Assembly: GCA_016290335.1 (NCBI GenBank)
Contig: JAEETM010000019.1
Location: 1 to 51,423 of the forward strand
From: Treponema sp.
GTDB lineage: Bacteria; Spirochaetota; Spirochaetia; Treponematales; Treponemataceae
DNA: 51,423 nucleotides
Reading direction: 5' to 3'
Positions within the stretch are counted from its first letter, which is position 1. Every line of letters starts with the position of its first letter. Both the position numbers and the translations under genes were made by a program. This document shows positions 17,498 to 26,228 of this stretch, in pieces. A model generated the notes under the pieces. It was not told where the DNA came from and did no database searches. It saw only the letters and a program-made list of their open reading frames with translations.

Positions 17498-19348
17498 ATG
17501 TATAAAGATTGCGAAGGTGTACCTTATCCCGTTTTTTGTGAAGGATTAGTTTGTGGCTGTGAAGCTGTAGATGGAGCAGTTCCGGCTGGCAGCGTTTATA
17601 AATTGAGTGTTGAATCAAAACAGACACAGATGCCGCTTCCGGGGCAGTTTTATATGCTCCATGCTGTAAGAAGCAGTACACTTCTTGGTCGCCCGATAAG
17701 CATTTATCACGCAGAAAAAAAGGAAGATGGAACAATTGCTCTTGAGTTTTTAATCCTTGTTAAGGGAAAAGGTACAACAGAGCTTTGCGGCTTGCGTGAG
17801 GGAGATAAAATCCAGCTTTTAGGACCGTGCGGAAACACATTTTGCCTGGATTGCCGGGTTGAACCCGACAATGACAGTTTGGATTGCACGGCTTCTGACG
17901 GCAAAAAAATCTGTATTGTGGGCGGTGGAATTGGTGTTGCACCTGTTGCAGGTTTTGCAGAAGGATTAGCACCAAAAAGCTACGATTTTTATGCTTCTTT
18001 TAAGTCTGGCTCGTATGGGCTGGAAAACTTAGCTGCTGACAAACTTGTTATTACTACAGATGACGGTTCGGTTGGTGTTCACGGAATGTTGCCGGCGGCG
18101 CTTACCGAACAGGCTTTGCGGGATGGTAACTACAGTGCAGTTTATGCATGCGGACCAACTCCAATGCTTAAATATGTAAAAAAGGTTGCAGAAGCATGCG
18201 GAATCCCCTGCTGGCTCAGTATGGAATCGCACATGGCCTGCGGTGTGGGCTGCTGCCTTGGCTGTACAATTGATACAACTGAAGGCAAAAAACGCTGCTG
18301 TAAGGAAGGTCCTGTTTTTGATTCAAGGATTCTGTTCCCGGAAAGCTGTGAAAAAGCGGACGATAACAGCAAGACAAATGGTAACAAACAGGCTGCTGTT
18401 CAGAAAGCAAACACAAACATTACCGCAGACTTATCTGTTACAATTGCAGGCGTAAAGTTCCAGAATCCTGTGATTGGCTGTTCAGGAACGTTTGGATTTG
18501 GCACTGAATATTCCACAATCTTTGATGTAAACCGCCTTGGTGGAATCTGCTCAAAGGGACTTACACTCGAACCGCGCGAAGGCAACGATGGAATCCGTGT
18601 GTGGGAAACTCCAGGTGGCCTTATGAACTCAATCGGGCTTCAGAATCCAGGAATCCCGCATTTTATAGAAAAAGAGCTGCCTGAGATGATGGCGCTTAAA
18701 CCTGTTGCAATTGCAAACCTTTCGGGAAGCTCGCTGCAAACTTATGTTGAAGGCGCAAAGCTGCTCCAGAAAACCAATGTTCCTATGATTGAGCTTAATA
18801 TTTCCTGTCCGAATGTTAGTGCAGGTGGTGCTGCCTTTGGAATGACGTGTGCCGCTGCAAGTGAAGTTACAGCAGCTGTGCGTGCCGTTACCGATAAGCC
18901 GCTTATTGTAAAGCTTACACCTCAATCTCTGGAGCTGAATGCTGTTGCCCTGACCTGTATTAAAGCAGGTGCCGATGGAATAAGCCTTTGCAACTCTTTC
19001 CAGGGAATTGCAATTGATATAGAAAGGGCTGTCCCTGTTTTTGATAAGGTTAAAGCTGGACTTGGTGGTCCTGCAATCCGTCCTATTGCCGTACGGCTTG
19101 TGTACGAGCTTGTTCAGGCAATAAACACACTGCCTGCTGAACAGCGCGTGCCTGTAATTGCAATTGGCGGTATTGCTACCTGGCAGGATGCAGTTGAGTT
19201 CATTATGGCGGGCGCTTCGGCAATAGAGGTTGGTACCGCTACGTTCGCAAATCCGCTTGCAATGATTGAAATAATTGATGGTCTTAAAGCATTTATGGAA
19301 CGCAAAGGCTACACTTCAATTGAAGCTATGAAGGGGTTAATTTTGTAG
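17498..19348 (+). CDS. pyrKD: Fused dihydroorotate dehydrogenase electron-transfer and catalytic subunits (PyrK-PyrD)
   Basis: Oxidises dihydroorotate to orotate using NAD. Residues 1-265 are PyrK: the FAD site GRPISIY, the NAD-binding GGGIGVAPV, and a 2Fe-2S cysteine cluster (MACGVGCCLGC plus a later CC). A linker of about 40 residues follows. Residues 308-616 are class 1B PyrD: NPVIGCSGTFGFG, the active-site loop NISCPNVS (catalytic Cys), KLTP and IGGIATWQDAVEFIMAGASAIEVGTA for FMN phosphate. The two are normally separate proteins, so this is a true gene fusion with no stop or frameshift between the halves. GGAG lies upstream of ATG 17498. Confidence 0.93.
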   Translation: MYKDCEGVPYPVFCEGLVCGCEAVDGAVPAGSVYKLSVESKQTQMPLPGQFYMLHAVRSSTLLGRPISIYHAEKKEDGTIALEFLILVKGKGTTELCGLREGDKIQLLGPCGNTFCLDCRVEPDNDSLDCTASDGKKICIVGGGIGVAPVAGFAEGLAPKSYDFYASFKSGSYGLENLAADKLVITTDDGSVGVHGMLPAALTEQALRDGNYSAVYACGPTPMLKYVKKVAEACGIPCWLSMESHMACGVGCCLGCTIDTTEGKKRCCKEGPVFDSRILFPESCEKADDNSKTNGNKQAAVQKANTNITADLSVTIAGVKFQNPVIGCSGTFGFGTEYSTIFDVNRLGGICSKGLTLEPREGNDGIRVWETPGGLMNSIGLQNPGIPHFIEKELPEMMALKPVAIANLSGSSLQTYVEGAKLLQKTNVPMIELNISCPNVSAGGAAFGMTCAAASEVTAAVRAVTDKPLIVKLTPQSLELNAVALTCIKAGADGISLCNSFQGIAIDIERAVPVFDKVKAGLGGPAIRPIAVRLVYELVQAINTLPAEQRVPVIAIGGIATWQDAVEFIMAGASAIEVGTATFANPLAMIEIIDGLKAFMERKGYTSIEAMKGLIL

Positions 19349-19349
19349 C

Positions 19350-20450
19350 CTACTTCCAGTCTTTTATTTCGTTTGCCAGAATCTCAGCAATTTTTCTGTG
19401 AGTTTTAGCACTTGGATGCCAGTCGGTGCCAACGCCATCGTGGTCCTGGTCCTGAACCGGGAAACGTACAAACTTTGTCTTTACATTCGGAAACGTTCTT
19501 GCAAAGCGGGCAAAGGCTTCTTCTTCGGAATCACAAAGCTCCTGTCCCATTACACCAAGGCAGCCCAGAATCTTTGCTTTTGGAGAACGACGGTGAATGG
19601 CTTCCAGTAACTGCTCATAAAGATTTACAAAGCTGATTCTTCTGTCTTCAAGGCCGCGAACCCAGCTTGTATCGTTAGTTCCAAGATTTATAACTACAAT
19701 ATCTGGTGAAAATCTGCTTTCATCCCAAACTTCCGGCTCAATTCCAAGCTTGTAAGAAAGAAAACGGTCGGTATAAGGCCAAAGCTGGCTCATAAGAGGT
19801 TCTGCAGTATTTGGAAGCATTACAGTAAGCGGATCTGTATAGCAGGAAATAAGTCCTATTCCACTACGGCTTACTACCTCATACTCTGCTCCCAGAGCCT
19901 TTGCAGTAAGATAAGCATAGGCTAAATCTGGGCGTTCCTGTTTTGTTGTAAAGACATCTTTTTCCCACACGCCTTCAATACCATAACCACAGGTAATACT
20001 GTCGCCAATAAACTCAAGCTTTAATGGTCTTACAGGATTATCAAATCCACCATCTGAACCTGTAACCTCGTCTTTTATTAGTTCACCAATAATTTCTGCA
20101 CCCGCAAAGCCGGAATAACCATAAACCGCTTCACTTAACCGCATTACCTTTATCTGGACTCTCTTTTCTTCTGCACTTTCAAAAAGGATGATGTTGTTTT
20201 CTTTTTCTTCAAGTACAACCTTTTTCATTGAAGTTGTCTTAGTTTCTGTATCGTCCAGATTCTGAACAAAAACTCCAAGCACGCCCTTTGCTTCGTCTTC
20301 AAGAAGATGAGAATCGCTCACGATTTTACAGGTGGCTTTTCTTCCCTTAATGGAAAACTCAAAACCGCTTGCAGAAAAATCAAAATAGCGTATGCCGTTG
20401 TGGTCCAGAGTACGTCCGAACCATTTTATATCTGATGATGAAAGTTTCAT
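19350..20450 (-). CDS. SGNH hydrolase, CE2-like carbohydrate esterase
   Basis: Likely removes acetyl groups from sugars or glycans. Residues 1-125 form a beta-rich N-terminal domain like the jelly roll of CE2 esterases. Residues 140-366 are an SGNH fold: FIGDSITCGYG with the catalytic Ser, NLGTND, and DWHPSAKTH with the catalytic His (and Asp). There is no signal peptide, so the enzyme appears to be cytoplasmic, unlike many CE2 acetylxylan esterases. It starts four bases after the argA stop with a GAGG ribosome site, and is probably cotranscribed with it. Confidence 0.8.
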   Translation of the reverse strand: MKLSSSDIKWFGRTLDHNGIRYFDFSASGFEFSIKGRKATCKIVSDSHLLEDEAKGVLGVFVQNLDDTETKTTSMKKVVLEEKENNIILFESAEEKRVQIKVMRLSEAVYGYSGFAGAEIIGELIKDEVTGSDGGFDNPVRPLKLEFIGDSITCGYGIEGVWEKDVFTTKQERPDLAYAYLTAKALGAEYEVVSRSGIGLISCYTDPLTVMLPNTAEPLMSQLWPYTDRFLSYKLGIEPEVWDESRFSPDIVVINLGTNDTSWVRGLEDRRISFVNLYEQLLEAIHRRSPKAKILGCLGVMGQELCDSEEEAFARFARTFPNVKTKFVRFPVQDQDHDGVGTDWHPSAKTHRKIAEILANEIKDWK

Positions 20451-20454
20451 TTTA

Positions 20455-21801
20455 TTACCTCTTTAATCTGTAAACCTTAGAATTGCGGTCTGGAGACCAT
20501 TTTGCACGGCGTTCCTGCGGGAGTGATTCGATTGAATCTTCGGTAAATCCAAGCTTTTCAAACCAGTCGATTGCCTGTGTAGTCATTATAAAAACTGATG
20601 CAGCACCTTTTTCCTTTGCCTGATTTATAAGCTTTTCAATCATTTTAGGACCAATTCCCATGCGGCTGTAAACTTCATCAACAGCAACCGCCGCAATTTC
20701 TGCCTGACCATCTTCATAAAAATGAAGGGCCGCACACGCATGTATACCGCCATCAAGCTCGTAAACAATGTAATCTTCAAGCGCAACTGCCAAATCTTCC
20801 TGAGTACGCGGTAACAGCTTTCCACTTTGAATAAAAGGACGCATAACCGAAAGCACAGAAGGAATGTCTGTCTGGGCCATCGGGCGGATTTTGCCGTAAT
20901 TGTTTGTGTAAATCATTGTACCGGAACCAAAATCGCTGAAAATCTCGGTAAGAAGAACACCATCAAGGTTACCGTCCACAAAATGAACACGCGTAACACC
21001 CTGGCGGCAGGCCTCGGAAGCAAGCCGCAGGAAAGTCAAATCCTTGGCATTATCATATTTGCCGGAAAGAAGCACGTTAACCTGAATTAAATCCAGAGCT
21101 GCAATCTTTCCATTTTCTGAAACTGTAAAATGATTTTCTGCCAGTGATGAACCGTTTTGCTCATTTTGTTCGAGTGCCTTAAAATCTGCTTCGTTAAAGC
21201 CGCCGTCTTCCATTACATAAAAAAGCTTATCGGCCTTGAGTGCAATTGCAACCTGCTGGGCAAGAACCGTGGAAGAAATATTATAAGGATGACCGACCGT
21301 ACTCCAGCCAATGCACGGGAAAATAGGGATAAAACCATCGTTCAAAACTGTCCGCAGGGAGTCAGAATCAAGACGTTCAATTTCGCCGGCAGTACCATAA
21401 TCAAAACCGTTTATAATTCCCTTGCTGCGGGCTTTTACCCAGTTACCGATTACCGCAGTAATATTGTTTGCGGCAAGACTTGTCATAATCGTATTTGAAA
21501 CGTCAAAGGCTGCCATTTTAATAAGCGGCATAGCCTGAGCAGAAGCAATTCGTATGTGTTCGCGGTAAGTCCAGGTAATATTGTTTGCACTTAAAACTTC
21601 GTCAATACGGGTTCGCGCTCCGGGAATAATTACAACCTGAAGACCGGCTTCGTGGAGCAGGGCAATATCGCGGATATGCGAAGTGAAAAGTGGCGAAGAA
21701 ATAGTTTTATCGTCAAGATAAATTACAATAAGAGCATTCTTAAACTTCTGGAGATAGCGGATTACATCTCGTACATTTTCTGCCTTTTTACTACTAACCA
21801 T
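20455..21801 (-). CDS. argA: Amino-acid N-acetyltransferase (N-acetylglutamate synthase)
   Basis: First step of arginine synthesis: acetylation of glutamate with acetyl-CoA. The N-terminal amino-acid-kinase domain (residues 1-280) has LIVIYLDDKT and VVIIPGARTRID. The C-terminal GNAT domain (residues 300-448) has AAVAVDEVYSRMGIGPKMI for acetyl-CoA binding and a closing WFEKLGF motif. ATG 21801 is chosen over an ATG 96 bases upstream, because a TGCTATACT box ends six bases before it and because the upstream extension is unlike the family. The transcript is predicted to be leaderless. Confidence 0.88.
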   Translation of the reverse strand: MVSSKKAENVRDVIRYLQKFKNALIVIYLDDKTISSPLFTSHIRDIALLHEAGLQVVIIPGARTRIDEVLSANNITWTYREHIRIASAQAMPLIKMAAFDVSNTIMTSLAANNITAVIGNWVKARSKGIINGFDYGTAGEIERLDSDSLRTVLNDGFIPIFPCIGWSTVGHPYNISSTVLAQQVAIALKADKLFYVMEDGGFNEADFKALEQNEQNGSSLAENHFTVSENGKIAALDLIQVNVLLSGKYDNAKDLTFLRLASEACRQGVTRVHFVDGNLDGVLLTEIFSDFGSGTMIYTNNYGKIRPMAQTDIPSVLSVMRPFIQSGKLLPRTQEDLAVALEDYIVYELDGGIHACAALHFYEDGQAEIAAVAVDEVYSRMGIGPKMIEKLINQAKEKGAASVFIMTTQAIDWFEKLGFTEDSIESLPQERRAKWSPDRNSKVYRLKR

Positions 21802-21807
21802 AGAAAC

Positions 21808-21816
21808 AGTATAGCA
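21808..21816 (-). promoter_or_regulatory. Extended -10 box of argA (predicted leaderless)
   Basis: TGCTATACT on the minus strand, then six bases and the ATG at 21801. The TGn extension compensates for a poor -35. Confidence 0.6.
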
Positions 21817-21848
21817 AATTAGTTGCGGTAGAAAAAGTGGGGCACAAA

Positions 21849-21882
21849 AAAAAGCTGCCCAGCTAAAGTCAGGCAGCTTTTT
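21849..21882. terminator. Intrinsic terminator between the surface-protein fragment and argA
   Basis: Eleven-bp stem AAAAAGCTGCC / GGCAGCTTTTT (21849-21859 with 21872-21882) with a 12-base loop. There are T-runs on both strands, so it can stop transcription either way. Confidence 0.85.
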
Positions 21883-21893
21883 ATTTGGAAAAA

Positions 21894-21927
21894 TCAAACT
21901 ATCTGATTAAAAAATCAGGTAGTTTGA
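21894..21927 (-). terminator. Intrinsic terminator of the surface-protein fragment
   Basis: Fifteen-bp stem with one G-T pair (21894-21908 with 21913-21927) and an AAAA loop. It is followed on the minus strand by five T. It lies 18 bases after the stop of the fragment, so the fragment still carries its own terminator. Confidence 0.8.
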
Positions 21928-21944
21928 AACTTTAAGATTAAACC

Positions 21945-22697
21945 TTACTTGATTGTAATTTTGTAAGTAGCTTCGTTATCTGAAGTATCCTTAATTGTAA
22001 TTGTGATTTCGTCATCAATGTACCAGTAAGCATCCTCAAATGTAATTGTTGCAACATTAGGATTAGAAGTATTGTATGCAACTACAGGGTCAGCAACTGT
22101 TGTGTTGTGATCTCCAGAACCAAGTCCTGCATTTGTATTGGTATTTCCTGCTACAGTAGCTGTTACAGTCTTAATCCATTCATTACTTGTAAGATTCAAT
22201 ACAAAGTCAATATTCTGAGCCTGGTTTGTTGTAGAGTCATCACATTCAAGAGCAACACTTGTTGTATTTGTTCTATAGCGTGTAGAATCTATCTGTGTGA
22301 ATCCAGTAATTGTGGTTCCTGGAGTTGTTGTAATATTTGTAAGTTCAGAAGCCTTTCCATCAGAAAGTTCTGCCTTGTAAACAGTCTTTACACCATCAAG
22401 CTCTTTAACAATTGCAACATTTACATGTCCACCATACTTGAATGCATCTGCATCTAAGGCAGCAGTTGAAACGTAAGTCTTTGAAGCACGACCAAGTCTG
22501 TAAGTAGTAACACCACCAGTTCCGGCAAGTGATGTACCATTTTCATCAACACCTTCTGTTGCAGCTGTACTTACTGAATAAGTATCTGTTTCTGCATTCT
22601 TTACATAGATAGTATATTTTGCAAGACTGTTTGTTACAGAAGAATAAGCTGTATCAAACTCAAACTTAACAGCAGCACCGTTACCAATTTCATATCC
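21945..22697 (-). pseudogene. Startless 3' fragment of a surface-protein gene
   Basis: The frame stays open for 250 codons from the TAG at 22698-22700 to the stop at 21945. No ATG, GTG or TTG occurs near its beginning; the first ATG is at 22199 and would give only 84 residues. The translation is rich in Thr, Ser, Asn, Asp and Ala with short beta-type repeats, as in secreted Ig-like or adhesin-like domains. Base composition and codons look like a real gene. The upstream DNA (22701-22860) is AT-rich and non-coding. It is either a truncated gene or a silent cassette. I could not assign a family. Confidence 0.7.
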
Positions 22698-22880
22698 CTA
22701 GCTTTTATACGTCAATTAAAAAGGTTTAACGTAAAAATAGAGTTTTTCTCGCAAATAATGCAAAATGCTACTATCAGTTGCTTTTTATTGTGATTAGTTT
22801 ATTTATTTCGCAAAAATAATTTGTAGATAAAACGATTTTTTTTAACTTTTTTTACACTTTTTTCTCATAAATGGTTAAAT
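22698..22880. other. Gene-free AT-rich stretch
   Basis: I see no gene here. The DNA is strongly AT-rich with in-frame stops. A TATAAA and a GGGATATG lie just upstream of the startless fragment, but that ATG leads to a 19-codon hydrophobic frame only. Confidence 0.5.
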
Positions 22881-22909
22881 AAAAAAAGGGCTGCCCGAGA
22901 GCAACCCTT
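22881..22909 (-). terminator. Intrinsic terminator downstream of the NSS transporter
   Basis: Nine-bp stem with one mismatch (22886-22894 with 22901-22909) and a six-base loop. It is followed on the minus strand by a run of seven T. Confidence 0.75.
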
Positions 22910-22918
22910 CTACAGATA

Positions 22919-22935
22919 TTCGGGTCAAGCCCGAA
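22919..22935. repeat. TCAAG-loop hairpin, copy 1
   Basis: TTCGGG-TCAAG-CCCGAA, a six-bp stem. A second copy at 44687-44707 has the same CGGG-TCAAG-CCCG core but different outer base pairs. Confidence 0.65.
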
Positions 22936-23007
22936 GCGAAGGCGAATACTAACTGGAAACAACCAATCATACTGCCTTCGCAGGAAGTTTTGCTTTGCAA
23001 AACTTCC
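22936..23007. repeat. Composite hairpin element, copy 2 (reverse orientation)
   Basis: Eight-bp arms GCGAAGGC (22936-22943) and GCCTTCGC (22974-22981) lie around a 30-base loop. An 11-bp perfect stem follows directly (22983-22993 with 22997-23007, core AAGTTTTGC/GCAAAACTT). It has the same architecture as 8847-8919, inverted. It lies 7 bases beyond the stop of the transporter gene. Confidence 0.75.
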
Positions 23008-23014
23008 CATTTTT

Positions 23015-24418
23015 TTATTTTTTACCGAAAATGTCGAAGTAGCCGGCAATGAATACTACCAGGATGATAAGCGGTGCAATGTAGCGGAGGTAGAACTGAA
23101 CAACCTTGTTCTTAGGGAACTTAATTCCTTCTCCGGCATCGGCTTCGGCAATAAAGCCATCCCAGCCCCACCCCTTCTTAAGAGTACAGAAAAGGAGGAA
23201 TAACATAGAACCAAGTGGCAACAGATTCTGGCTTACAATGAAGTCTTCCAAAGCATCGATTGAACCAATGTGAGCACCAAAGTGTACGCCAGACCAAACG
23301 TTCATACCAAGAGCAGCAGGAGTAGCCAAAACGAGCATAGCTGCAAAGTTGATAAGAACAGCCTTTCTGCGACTCCAGCCAAACTTATCCATTGGGAATG
23401 CAACGATATTCTCAAATACTGCAATTACTGTAGAAAGTGCAGCAAAGCTCATAAAGAGGAAGAAGAAAGCTCCAACAATACGTCCTGCAACAGGTCCCAT
23501 TGAATTGAATACGTTTGGAAGAGACATAAATGCAAGTCCTGCACCAGAAGAAGCTTCTACATTGAATGCAGCACAAGCTGGGAAGATGATAAGACCGGCA
23601 CAAATAGCTACGAATGTATCAAGTCCAATTACGCGGAGAGATTCACCTGTAAGTGAGTGGTCTTTACCAATGTAAGAACCAAAGATTTCCATAGAACCAA
23701 TACCAAGAGACAAAGTAAAGAAAGCCTGTCCCATAGCTGCATAAATTGTATCCCAAAGTCCGTGTTCTCCGCTTACAAGAGCCTTGAAGTTAGGTTTAAG
23801 ATAGAATGCATAGCCGGCACCTGCTCCAGGAAGGAATGCAACGTAAATTGCAAGACCAATCATAATTACCATAAGGGCAGACATCATAATCTTTGTAATG
23901 CGCTCAACACCCTTCTGAAGACCAAGGAAACAGGTTCCAAATCCAATTACGATTACTACAACCATCCAAATCAAAAGAGTTGAAGGGCTGCCAACTGTTT
24001 CGTTTACGAATACATTAACAATTTCATCGCCGCCAAGACCAACAAACTTTCCGCCAATCATCTGGAAGAAATATTTAAGGAACCAGCCAGATACTACTGT
24101 ATAGAACATCATCAAAAGATAGTTACCTGCTACAGCAAAGCCCCCATAAATGTGCCACTTTGTTCCTTCTGGCTCAAGTGTTTTGAAAGCTTCTGCCATA
24201 CTCTTGCGTGAAGCACGTCCAACAGCAAACTCACAAACCATTACAGGAAGTCCAAGAATTACAAGGAATACAAGATAAATAAGAACAAATGCTGCTCCAC
24301 CGTATTTACCTGTGATGTAAGGAAAGCGCCATACGTTTCCTAATCCAATTGCACATCCAGCAGACAATAACAAAAATCCAAGTCTACTGCCTAAAGTTTC
24401 GCGATTCTGCTCGCCCAT
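23015..24418 (-). CDS. Neurotransmitter:sodium symporter family transporter
   Basis: Sodium-coupled uptake, probably of an amino acid. The first membrane helix has the family signature SAGCAIGLGNVWRFPY with the unwound substrate/sodium site. About eleven to twelve membrane segments follow in 467 residues, as in bacterial LeuT/MhsT-type proteins. LSLGIGSMEIFGSYIGKD in the TM6 area and FFLFMSFAALSTVIAVFEN in the TM8 area are typical. AGGAG precedes ATG 24418. The substrate cannot be told from sequence. The gene stands alone, divergent from the SIMPL gene. Confidence 0.93.
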   Translation of the reverse strand: MGEQNRETLGSRLGFLLLSAGCAIGLGNVWRFPYITGKYGGAAFVLIYLVFLVILGLPVMVCEFAVGRASRKSMAEAFKTLEPEGTKWHIYGGFAVAGNYLLMMFYTVVSGWFLKYFFQMIGGKFVGLGGDEIVNVFVNETVGSPSTLLIWMVVVIVIGFGTCFLGLQKGVERITKIMMSALMVIMIGLAIYVAFLPGAGAGYAFYLKPNFKALVSGEHGLWDTIYAAMGQAFFTLSLGIGSMEIFGSYIGKDHSLTGESLRVIGLDTFVAICAGLIIFPACAAFNVEASSGAGLAFMSLPNVFNSMGPVAGRIVGAFFFLFMSFAALSTVIAVFENIVAFPMDKFGWSRRKAVLINFAAMLVLATPAALGMNVWSGVHFGAHIGSIDALEDFIVSQNLLPLGSMLFLLFCTLKKGWGWDGFIAEADAGEGIKFPKNKVVQFYLRYIAPLIILVVFIAGYFDIFGKK

Positions 24419-24527
24419 AATAAAGTCTCCTAATTTTTTTTAAGATTAATTATTATAGATAGAAACATACAAAAAAGTAAAGTAGGAGATATATCTTGCT
24501 TGATTTTTCCAGCTTAGTAACGAAATA

Positions 24528-24556
24528 TTGCAATAAACCTTTATATTTAAGATATT
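24528..24556 (+). promoter_or_regulatory. Promoter of the SIMPL gene (predicted leaderless)
   Basis: TTGCAA (24528-24533), 17 bases and GATATT (24551-24556), then six bases and ATG 24563. Confidence 0.5.
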
Positions 24557-24562
24557 ATATAT

Positions 24563-25351
24563 ATGGAGAAAAATAGATTTATGAGAAAAATTGAAAAACT
24601 TTCAAAACAATTGGTAATTTTATCTTTTATGACACTTTTTTGTGCTGCAAGTCTTTTTGCACAGAAAACACACCGTCCGGGTCCGGGAGCAGGTAGAGGG
24701 CCTGGATCACGCGAAGAATGTTTGGCTCCAAACCCACGGACAATTTCTGTTTCTGGCAGCGGTTCGGTAAAGGTTCCTGCTGACATGGCAAGACTGACAT
24801 TTTCGGTACTCACCAAAGAATCAACTGCGCTTGCTTCTGTTCAGAACAATGCAGCAAGAATGAATAAGGTTTACGACGCGCTTAAGAAAATCGGCATTTC
24901 GGAAGATAATATTTCTACTGCAAATTACAGCCTGTATCAGGAAACATTCTGGAAGGATGGAAAAGATGTTCCCGGCCAGTATGTTACCTCTAACAACATT
25001 ATTGTAATTCTTGAGGATGTTTCTAAAGCTGGTCTTGTAATAGACACTGCAATTTCTGCCGGTGTAAATCAGATGAATGGAATATCTTTTCTTGTAAAGG
25101 ATTCAAAAGCTGCACTTGAACAGGCCCGTATTCTGGCATTTCAGCAGGCAAAGGAAAAGGCAGAGTTGTTTGCAAAGGAAGCAGGATGTCAGCTTGGAAA
25201 AGTAATTTCGATTATGGAAAACTCAGGCTCGTATCCTGTTGTAAGGGAAATGGCAGATGCTAAAATGATGGCTACATCAAACTCTACTACAATTTCTGCC
25301 GGACAGGATTCGGTTACTGCAACTGTTTCTGTTGTATTTGAATTGAGATAA
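24563..25351 (+). CDS. SIMPL-domain (DUF541) envelope protein
   Basis: A 262-residue periplasmic or envelope protein. A signal peptide lies near residues 12-34 (cleavage after LFAQ region). A Pro/Gly/Arg-rich segment follows, then the SIMPL domain: ISVSGSGSVKVPADMARLTFSV at the start, a helix-rich middle (AARMNKVYDALKKIGI), and a TVSVVFELR end. ATG 24563 fits the leaderless promoter pattern. ATG 24581 is a possible alternative and gives a more compact signal peptide. The molecular role of the family is not well defined. Confidence 0.85.
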   Translation: MEKNRFMRKIEKLSKQLVILSFMTLFCAASLFAQKTHRPGPGAGRGPGSREECLAPNPRTISVSGSGSVKVPADMARLTFSVLTKESTALASVQNNAARMNKVYDALKKIGISEDNISTANYSLYQETFWKDGKDVPGQYVTSNNIIVILEDVSKAGLVIDTAISAGVNQMNGISFLVKDSKAALEQARILAFQQAKEKAELFAKEAGCQLGKVISIMENSGSYPVVREMADAKMMATSNSTTISAGQDSVTATVSVVFELR

Positions 25352-25384
25352 AAAAATCCCCCGAAACCAAAACCGGCTCGGGGG
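25351..25384 (-). terminator. Intrinsic terminator of the LolA-like gene
   Basis: CCCCCGA / TCGGGGG stem (25358-25364 with 25378-25384). It is followed on the minus strand by a run of T. It lies between the two converging genes. Confidence 0.85.
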
Positions 25385-25390
25385 CATTAG

Positions 25391-26155
25391 TTAGTTCAAA
25401 CCTTCAAGGTATGCTTTAGTGAAAATCTTGTCAGGTAGAGCATCAAACGTCAAATCGGAAATAACCTGCTGAGTTTGTTCGCCTTTGTTCAATTCGTCGC
25501 GGACAATTGCCTGGGTTGAAACATAACCGGCGGGAACCTTTGAATACTTTGGAATAAGAATTGTTCGCATTAGGCGGTCTGAACCGGAAAAATCCTCCTG
25601 CTTAAGAACAAGCGGAATATCCTGGCGAATATAAAACTTTGTTTTAGCGTAAGACGGTTCCTTTGTTTTTGCTACCAAAGTGATGATATTTACCGGATAC
25701 TTACCAAGAGTTCCTTCTTCAAAAGCGGCAACCTCATAATTTTCACGCCAGCGGTTTTCGTTCTGCTCAACATCGTCCAGCTTAATGTCTGAATCGCCAA
25801 GAGCTTCTTTTATAGAAGTGTGCGTAAACTTTCGGCTGATTGGATCATAGGACCAGATGTTATCACCGTTTCGTAAATAACCAACGCCCTTATCTGCCTC
25901 CGGGAAAAGCTGAACTATTGTCATCAAATCCTTGTCGGTTCGCTCAAAAATCTTGTACTGCAAGTTTTCCTTTGGTTTGCCCGGCTTTTCTACAACTAGC
26001 GAAACAGTTGCCGAATAATCTCCGTGATAAGCAAGATTGTCATCGGTAGATTCCATAATCTTATAAGCCTTTTCCGCATCATCAGCTGAAACCTGTGCAA
26101 AAACAGCTCCAGCCAGAAGTGCAGCTGCCATGAAAATACCAATTATTTTTTTCAT
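25391..26155 (-). CDS. Outer membrane lipoprotein-sorting protein (LolA-like fold)
   Basis: A 254-residue secreted protein with a clear signal peptide (MKKIIGIFMAAALLAGAVFAQ) and a half-barrel domain of the COG2834 type. Hallmarks are YSATVSLVVEKPGKP, NIWSYDPISRKFTHTS, and a C-terminal YVSTQAIVRDEL/DLTFDALPDKIFT. It may carry lipids or lipoproteins across the periplasm. In this group the protein often works with RND-type transporters, but none is present here. An AGGAG site lies before ATG 26155. Confidence 0.85.
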   Translation of the reverse strand: MKKIIGIFMAAALLAGAVFAQVSADDAEKAYKIMESTDDNLAYHGDYSATVSLVVEKPGKPKENLQYKIFERTDKDLMTIVQLFPEADKGVGYLRNGDNIWSYDPISRKFTHTSIKEALGDSDIKLDDVEQNENRWRENYEVAAFEEGTLGKYPVNIITLVAKTKEPSYAKTKFYIRQDIPLVLKQEDFSGSDRLMRTILIPKYSKVPAGYVSTQAIVRDELNKGEQTQQVISDLTFDALPDKIFTKAYLEGLN

Positions 26156-26228
26156 TGTTTTCTCCTAAGTTGTATATCTAAAACCGCGTAAGTGTATTTT
26201 TAGTAACAATAATATAGCATAACATCAA

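Noticed and set aside
22639..22697. Short frame starting with a GGGATATG that encodes a 19-residue hydrophobic, signal-like peptide overlapping the startless cassette
   Set aside because: It stops after 19 codons in another frame than the cassette, so it could only matter if a frameshift joined the two. There is no second sign of that.
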